Shown here: positions 5,491 through 8,777 of the stretch, piece by piece
How the letters are laid out: every line of letters begins with the position of its first letter
Position numbering within the stretch: position 1 is the first letter of the stretch
Assembly: GCA_005792225.1 (NCBI GenBank)
Contig: SXSP01000089.1
Location: 1-8,777 of the forward strand
From: Bdellovibrionales bacterium
Lineage (GTDB): Bacteria; Bdellovibrionota; Bdellovibrionia; Bdellovibrionales; JAMPXM01
Direction: 5' to 3'
DNA: 8,777 nucleotides
Position numbers and translations under genes: made by a program
Notes under the pieces: model-generated
What the model was told of the DNA's origin: nothing
The model's input: the letters and a program-made list of their open reading frames with translations, nothing else
Database searches by the model: none

Positions 5491-5518
5491 AAGATAGCTG
5501 AAAATCCGCCGACCGCAA
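5491..5518 (-). promoter_or_regulatory. Candidate rsmG promoter
   Basis: On the minus strand, TTGCGG (5513-5518) and TATCTT (5491-5496) are separated by 16 bases. Transcription would start about seven bases after the -10 box, at or near the A of ATG 5484. That would give a leaderless message, or a short leader for the ATG at 5457. Hexamer matches are moderate. Confidence 0.35.
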
Positions 5519-5632
5519 GACCTTCGTACAGAATTTCCCTCGGAAACCGCTCTGGCAGAGGTGTTCGCTTGCGCTTTCCCCGGCCTGCCGTTGTGCTCAA
5601 AGAATACAAAATTTCAATGAGTCGGGACCGCC

Positions 5633-6949
5633 ATGATAAAAGGTTTGCTTCCTTTTCTCTTGCTCTTTTCGAGTCTCTCGCATGCAGTCGTCAACGTGAG
5701 AACGCGCGACGAAGTTATACTTCATTTCAAAGAAGCGGGGTTCAGCGGGACTGTCGGAGTCTTCTCGCCGAAAGGTGATTTTGTCGTGGGCTTGGGGCCC
5801 GGAGTTCATGCGGACGATCATCTGTTGATTGGCTCGGTCACGAAACAGTTCACCGCGGCCGCAATCTTGAAACTCGTCGAACAAGGAAAGCTGAAGGTGA
5901 CGGACCCCGTGAGCCGTTACGTGCCCCGCCTCCGTTCACACGAGGTGACGATCCATCATCTGCTCACCCACACATCGGGAATAAGAGACGCGGTGGGATC
6001 CTATGAATTCGAGCGATTTAAGATCACTCCGTTTCGCTCATTAGGGCCACTGGTCGCACTCGTCACGAAGATGCCGATCGAGTTTCGGGCCGGGAGTCGA
6101 TTTGATTATTCGAACTCCAACTACTTCTTGCTCTCACACCTCGTGGAGCTTCGAAGCGGTGAGAGCTGGTGGTCGTTCGTGAAAAGAGAACTGGTTGATC
6201 CGGCCGGCATGACCGAAACAAACTTTGTTGGCTCTAGAACCGCCCGTCTACTTCCAGGGCATACGTTTGATCGCGACTATTCACTCACGCCGATCGCTGA
6301 GTCCGCGTATTTCGAACGTGGATGGGCCAACGGCGCGGGAGGGATGGAATCGACGGTGCGGGATCTCGGAAGGTGGAACGAGGCTCTGCACTCCGGAAAA
6401 ATATTGTCGGCTGAGTCGCTGAGACAGATGACGGCAGCTCATACGAAATCAGGCAAAAATGAATTCGTCGGTTACGGATTGTTTTCGACTCAGGACGAGG
6501 TGACGGGGGAATCCATCCTCTTTCATCCCGGTGGTATTCCGGGGTACATCTCGCAGAATGCTTACTACCCAAAACGAAAGCTCAGCACGATCGTTCTTGC
6601 CAATTACGAGTCAAGTGGTGAGCCCGAGCAGTTGGCGAAGGCGCTCGCGTCGGTCGAATCGCGCGGTCACGCCTCCGTCCCCAACTATCTTGATGACCCT
6701 AAAGTCCCAAGAGCGAACAATCAAAAATTTGTCGGTCGATTTCGTTCGGTGGAGGGAGATTCGCTGGACATCACTTTCGCTCAGAACCAGTTGTACTTGA
6801 GTGCCGGAGGATCCCCCGAGCATCGCATGATTCTCCGGGGTGACTCTTGGTTCTTTGATCGATCTATCGGGCTCGACCTGCACTTTTCAACCGATGCAGT
6901 GACCGTGCAAGCGAGAGACACGACCTATTTTCGCGATGACTTAAGATGA
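5633..6949 (+). CDS. Secreted serine hydrolase, beta-lactamase class C / S12 family
   Basis: A 438-residue exported serine hydrolase of the S12 (class C beta-lactamase, PBP4*/AmpH-like, EstB-like) superfamily. Members act as D-Ala-D-Ala peptidases, esterases or, rarely, true beta-lactamases. Residues 1-18 are a signal peptide ending SHA. The catalytic motifs are all present: S-x-x-K at S68-V-T-K71, Y-x-N at Y159-S-N161, and HPGG at 298-301 in place of KTG. The HHLLTHTSGI segment (108-117) is a family hallmark. After about residue 350 a separate C-terminal beta domain follows, like those seen in many esterase-type members. The ATG at 5633 has only a weak upstream GGGA. The 3' end overlaps the convergent alpha/beta hydrolase gene by 25 bases. 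Envelope peptidase or esterase is the likeliest role; antibiotic hydrolysis cannot be claimed from sequence. Confidence 0.92.
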   Translation: MIKGLLPFLLLFSSLSHAVVNVRTRDEVILHFKEAGFSGTVGVFSPKGDFVVGLGPGVHADDHLLIGSVTKQFTAAAILKLVEQGKLKVTDPVSRYVPRLRSHEVTIHHLLTHTSGIRDAVGSYEFERFKITPFRSLGPLVALVTKMPIEFRAGSRFDYSNSNYFLLSHLVELRSGESWWSFVKRELVDPAGMTETNFVGSRTARLLPGHTFDRDYSLTPIAESAYFERGWANGAGGMESTVRDLGRWNEALHSGKILSAESLRQMTAAHTKSGKNEFVGYGLFSTQDEVTGESILFHPGGIPGYISQNAYYPKRKLSTIVLANYESSGEPEQLAKALASVESRGHASVPNYLDDPKVPRANNQKFVGRFRSVEGDSLDITFAQNQLYLSAGGSPEHRMILRGDSWFFDRSIGLDLHFSTDAVTVQARDTTYFRDDLR

Positions 6950-7947
6950 TCCGTGAGTGCGGACATGTACGCGTTGAAAGCCTCGACTTGCGGCATGTGG
7001 CCCACACCTTTCAGTTCCACGAGTTTTGCTCCCGGTATTGCTTTGGCGGCTTGGCGCCCGAGCACCGGGTAATTGCCGAGTGACTCTTTCACATCGTTAG
7101 GAGCCCAGGCTTTTCCGACCGCGGTACGATCTCTCAGGCCGATGATAAGAAGGGTCGGCGCCTTCACGTGCGGAAACTCGTAAACCACCGGTTGAGTGAA
7201 AACCATATCGCTGGTCAGGGCCGCGTTCCAAGCAACCTTCGGATAATCAGGGTGCTTCGTCCAGCCCGAGAGAACGTCGACGAGGGGTTCGTATTCTGCC
7301 TTCCATTCTCCCGCAAAGTAGACGTCACGCTGGTAGGCGCGAATGGAGTCAGGTGTCGTTTTAAGTTCTGACTGATAAAGCTCGTCGATCGTTTTGTAGG
7401 GGACTCGCGTCTTCCAGTCTTCAAGCCCAATCGGATTGACGAGAACGAGCTTGCTTGTCGATTCGGGATACATGAGCGCAAAACGCGTGGCGAGCATGCC
7501 GCCCATGGAGTGACCCACCACATGCACTTTCGTCTCACCGACAGAATCAAGGAGAGCCTTCGTATTTTGGGCGAGGGCGTGAAAACTAAATTGGAATGAG
7601 TGCGGCTTTGACGATTTACCGAATCCGACCTGGTCGGGCGCTATGACTCGGTAACCTTCTTTCAAGAGAGACTGGATCGTCGGCTCCCAATAAAATCCCG
7701 AGAAGTTCTTACCATGCAGGAGGAGAACGGTCTGACCGTTGGGTTTCTCGGGGGCGGCAACCATATATGCCATGCGAAGATCTTGACCTTGGCTCTTGAA
7801 TGAATACGTGAGGACTTCGCGGGGATATTTATAGTTCGTGAGTTCGGCGTCGTAACCCGCAACGGTTTTTTCTTCTATTGTTGGTGAAGAGCTACAGGCG
7901 ACATGCAGGATGAGCGTGACGAGTAAAAACGTGGCGAGCAATTTCAC
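6925..7947 (-). CDS. Alpha/beta-hydrolase, probable lipoprotein
   Basis: A 340-residue alpha/beta-hydrolase fold enzyme, probably an esterase or lipase-like hydrolase attached to the envelope. The N-terminus is a hydrophobic signal ending HVAC-SSS, so Cys18 is the likely lipidated residue, although His at lipobox position -3 is unusual. The oxyanion-hole segment is LLLHGKNFSG (75-84). The nucleophile elbow is GHSMGG with Ser147, the acid is Asp273 in GLRDRT, and the histidine is His317 in GVGHMP, giving a full triad. The variable cap lies between about residues 175 and 250. Translation starts at GTG 7947, supported by GGAGG eight bases upstream. It diverges from the small secreted-protein gene and overlaps the 3' end of the S12 hydrolase gene. 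The substrate is unknown; haloperoxidase-like and epoxide-hydrolase-like relatives share this architecture. Confidence 0.92.
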   Translation of the reverse strand: MKLLATFLLVTLILHVACSSSPTIEEKTVAGYDAELTNYKYPREVLTYSFKSQGQDLRMAYMVAAPEKPNGQTVLLLHGKNFSGFYWEPTIQSLLKEGYRVIAPDQVGFGKSSKPHSFQFSFHALAQNTKALLDSVGETKVHVVGHSMGGMLATRFALMYPESTSKLVLVNPIGLEDWKTRVPYKTIDELYQSELKTTPDSIRAYQRDVYFAGEWKAEYEPLVDVLSGWTKHPDYPKVAWNAALTSDMVFTQPVVYEFPHVKAPTLLIIGLRDRTAVGKAWAPNDVKESLGNYPVLGRQAAKAIPGAKLVELKGVGHMPQVEAFNAYMSALTDHLKSSRK

Positions 7948-7955
7948 GGTTGAGT

Positions 7956-7960
7956 CCTCC
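7956..7960 (-). promoter_or_regulatory. Ribosome binding site of the alpha/beta-hydrolase
   Basis: GGAGG on the minus strand, eight bases before the GTG at 7947; it supports that non-ATG start. Two direct GTTGAGTC copies (7949-7956 and 7961-7968) flank it; they may be chance. Confidence 0.65.
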
Positions 7961-7997
7961 GTTGAGTCAAGTTACGAAACACCTTTGAACCTGTCCA

Positions 7998-8003
7998 TAG
8001 AAT
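7998..8003 (+). promoter_or_regulatory. Possible -10 box for the small secreted protein
   Basis: TAGAAT matches the -10 consensus at five of six positions and lies 31 bases before the start codon. No good -35 is seen at 16-18 bases. TTGAAC at 7985-7990 would instead pair with a poor TAAGAG at 8008-8013. Confidence 0.3.
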
Positions 8004-8021
8004 GACGTAAGAGAGGCCAAC

Positions 8022-8026
8022 GGAGG
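8022..8026 (+). promoter_or_regulatory. Ribosome binding site of the small secreted protein
   Basis: GGAGG lies eight bases before ATG 8035; a second in-frame ATG follows directly at 8038. The strong site supports this small gene being real. Confidence 0.65.
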
Positions 8027-8034
8027 TCACACAA

Positions 8035-8502
8035 ATGATGAAGTTAATTTTAGTTGTCACCGCGGTCACTCTTGTTCAAGTCACCCTGGTCCAAATCACT
8101 CAGGCCCAAGTCGCGCAAACCCTTGAGGTTCAAAGTTGCCGCGATGCTGGCGTGGGTCTTGAGTCCCTCGTGCTGCCCGTGGCGAAGAACACCCGTGAGT
8201 TCGCTCAAGGTAAAATTCAAGTCTACAAAGTCGATCAAGGTGAGCCGGTCTGTTGCTCGGTCGGTGTTGCCGTGGTGATTCCCGATGTTGATTCCGAGCT
8301 CGGAGATTCGAAGTGCGTTTCGGTCATGGGTTTGGGCGATGTGGACGTTAAAAATGCGGCCGCCAAATACGACAGCGCCCGGGGATTAAAGATCACGTTT
8401 GCAACTCGTAAGTACAATCCTGAAACCGGCGGCAACGATCCCGCCGAGAATTTGCATTTGCGTGTCAACTTGAAGCGCTCGACCGTTCAAGTTGAGCGTT
8501 GA
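8035..8502 (+). CDS. Small secreted protein of unknown function
   Basis: I do not recognise the family. The 155-residue product begins with a basic-hydrophobic signal peptide (MMKLILVVTAV...), probably cut after TQA at about residue 23, so it should be exported. Residues 11-25 are built from three five-residue repeats (VTLVQ, VTLVQ, ITQAQ) encoded by imperfect 15-base tandem repeats. The mature part has four cysteines (C35, C73, C74, C94), including a vicinal pair, which suggests disulfides or metal binding in the periplasm. The rest alternates polar and hydrophobic residues and looks beta-rich. A GGAGG at good spacing supports the start. It is divergent from the alpha/beta-hydrolase lipoprotein gene, and its stop codon overlaps the convergent SRPBCC gene by 16 bases. 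A hairpin follows nine bases after the stop. Confidence 0.75.
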   Translation: MMKLILVVTAVTLVQVTLVQITQAQVAQTLEVQSCRDAGVGLESLVLPVAKNTREFAQGKIQVYKVDQGEPVCCSVGVAVVIPDVDSELGDSKCVSVMGLGDVDVKNAAAKYDSARGLKITFATRKYNPETGGNDPAENLHLRVNLKRSTVQVER

Positions 8503-8777
8503 GCCGACGAGGCCTCGAGAATTTCTTTTAGTTTCTCGAGGTCCTTTTGAATCGTTTTTCGGTCCGCTTCGAAATCCACATCGCTCATTCCCGTCCAGCG
8601 AAAGAGCGAGAAAACGATTTCTGCTCCATCAAGGTTTCTGAAAACCCTCATGGGGTTGTAGAAGAGCTCACCCGTTGCAAGCTTCACCTCATGATCTAAA
8701 ATTCCGTAATCGTTTTTTGGCGCGAACTTGACCCGAACGCTCCCCATGGGGGATTCCGCGATCCACTCTCCGTTTAC
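8487..8777 (-). CDS. SRPBCC / polyketide cyclase-like protein, C-terminal part
   Basis: Partial gene. The frame is open to the right window edge, so the real start lies outside; the ATG at 8747 is probably internal, because the ten codons before it (VNGEWIAESP) continue the domain. The 96 visible residues resemble the C-terminal half of SRPBCC (START/Bet v1-like) proteins annotated as polyketide cyclase/dehydrase. They show SPMGSVRVKF, then FGILDHEV, then the NPMRVFRN strand and a VFSLFRWTGMSD turn, closing with a long helix (DFEADRKTIQKDLEKLKEIL) that packs in the ligand pocket. Such proteins bind hydrophobic ligands; catalysis is unproven for most. The call rests on recalled family resemblance. 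Its end overlaps the small secreted-protein gene on the other strand, and that gene's downstream hairpin lies inside this coding region. Confidence 0.75.
   Translation of the reverse strand, partial: VNGEWIAESPMGSVRVKFAPKNDYGILDHEVKLATGELFYNPMRVFRNLDGAEIVFSLFRWTGMSDVDFEADRKTIQKDLEKLKEILEASSAQRST
8511..8543 (+). terminator. Hairpin after the small secreted-protein gene
   Basis: CCTCGAGAA (8513-8521) and TTCTCGAGG (8533-8541) form a perfect 9-bp stem around an 11-base loop; GG at 8511 and TC at 8542 extend it by a G.T and a G-C pair. CCTTTTG follows, a short T run, so it may act as a weak intrinsic terminator for the gene ending at 8502. It lies inside the opposite-strand SRPBCC coding region. 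Confidence 0.45.

Noticed and set aside
5633..6949. Beta-lactamase resistance gene
   Set aside because: The motifs fit the broad S12 family with HPGG in place of KTG. Most such proteins are peptidases or esterases, so a resistance label is not supported.

Overview
The window is a stretch of bacterial chromosome carrying nine protein genes. No rRNA, tRNA, CRISPR array or prophage genes were seen. GC is moderately high. Secreted hydrolases, a lipoprotein, a stand-alone rsmG and a RAYT-type transposase fit a Gram-negative proteobacterium-like organism. Bdellovibrionota (Bdellovibrio relatives) is a tentative guess from the overall look of the proteins, not something the sequence proves.

Layout, left to right: (1) an MFS efflux-type transporter (+), whose conserved N-terminus extends upstream of its first ATG; (2) a GC-rich, repeat-filled region of about 1.4 kb (1247-2670) with a REP-associated tyrosine transposase (RAYT, HUH/Y1 family, -) in the middle and about a dozen inverted copies of GGTRCCGCCC / GGGCGGTRCC on both sides; (3) an FkbM-family SAM methyltransferase (-); (4) a secreted GH13 alpha-amylase-like enzyme (+); (5) RsmG/GidB 16S rRNA methyltransferase (-); (6) a secreted S12 beta-lactamase-family serine hydrolase (+); (7) an alpha/beta-hydrolase lipoprotein (-); (8) a small secreted protein of unknown function (+); (9) the C-terminal part of an SRPBCC/polyketide-cyclase-like protein (-), cut by the window edge.

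From the methyltransferase onward, seven consecutive genes strictly alternate strands (- + - + - + -). All three convergent junctions overlap by 3 to 25 bases. There is therefore little sign of operons, and the genes do not form one pathway. Three are predicted cell-envelope or exported hydrolases (amylase, S12 hydrolase, alpha/beta hydrolase); the others are unrelated housekeeping or accessory genes.

The most interesting part is region 2, which looks like a REPtron: a RAYT gene with its cognate REP/BIME-type palindromes. The repeat unit appears asymmetric. Three separate units, in both orientations, read GGTACCGCC - spacer - GGCGGTGCC and carry a T.G mispair at the same stem position. The hexamer GGTACC occurs eight times in this 1.4 kb and I found it nowhere else in the window. 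The array begins directly after the transporter stop codon and ends directly at the methyltransferase stop codon.
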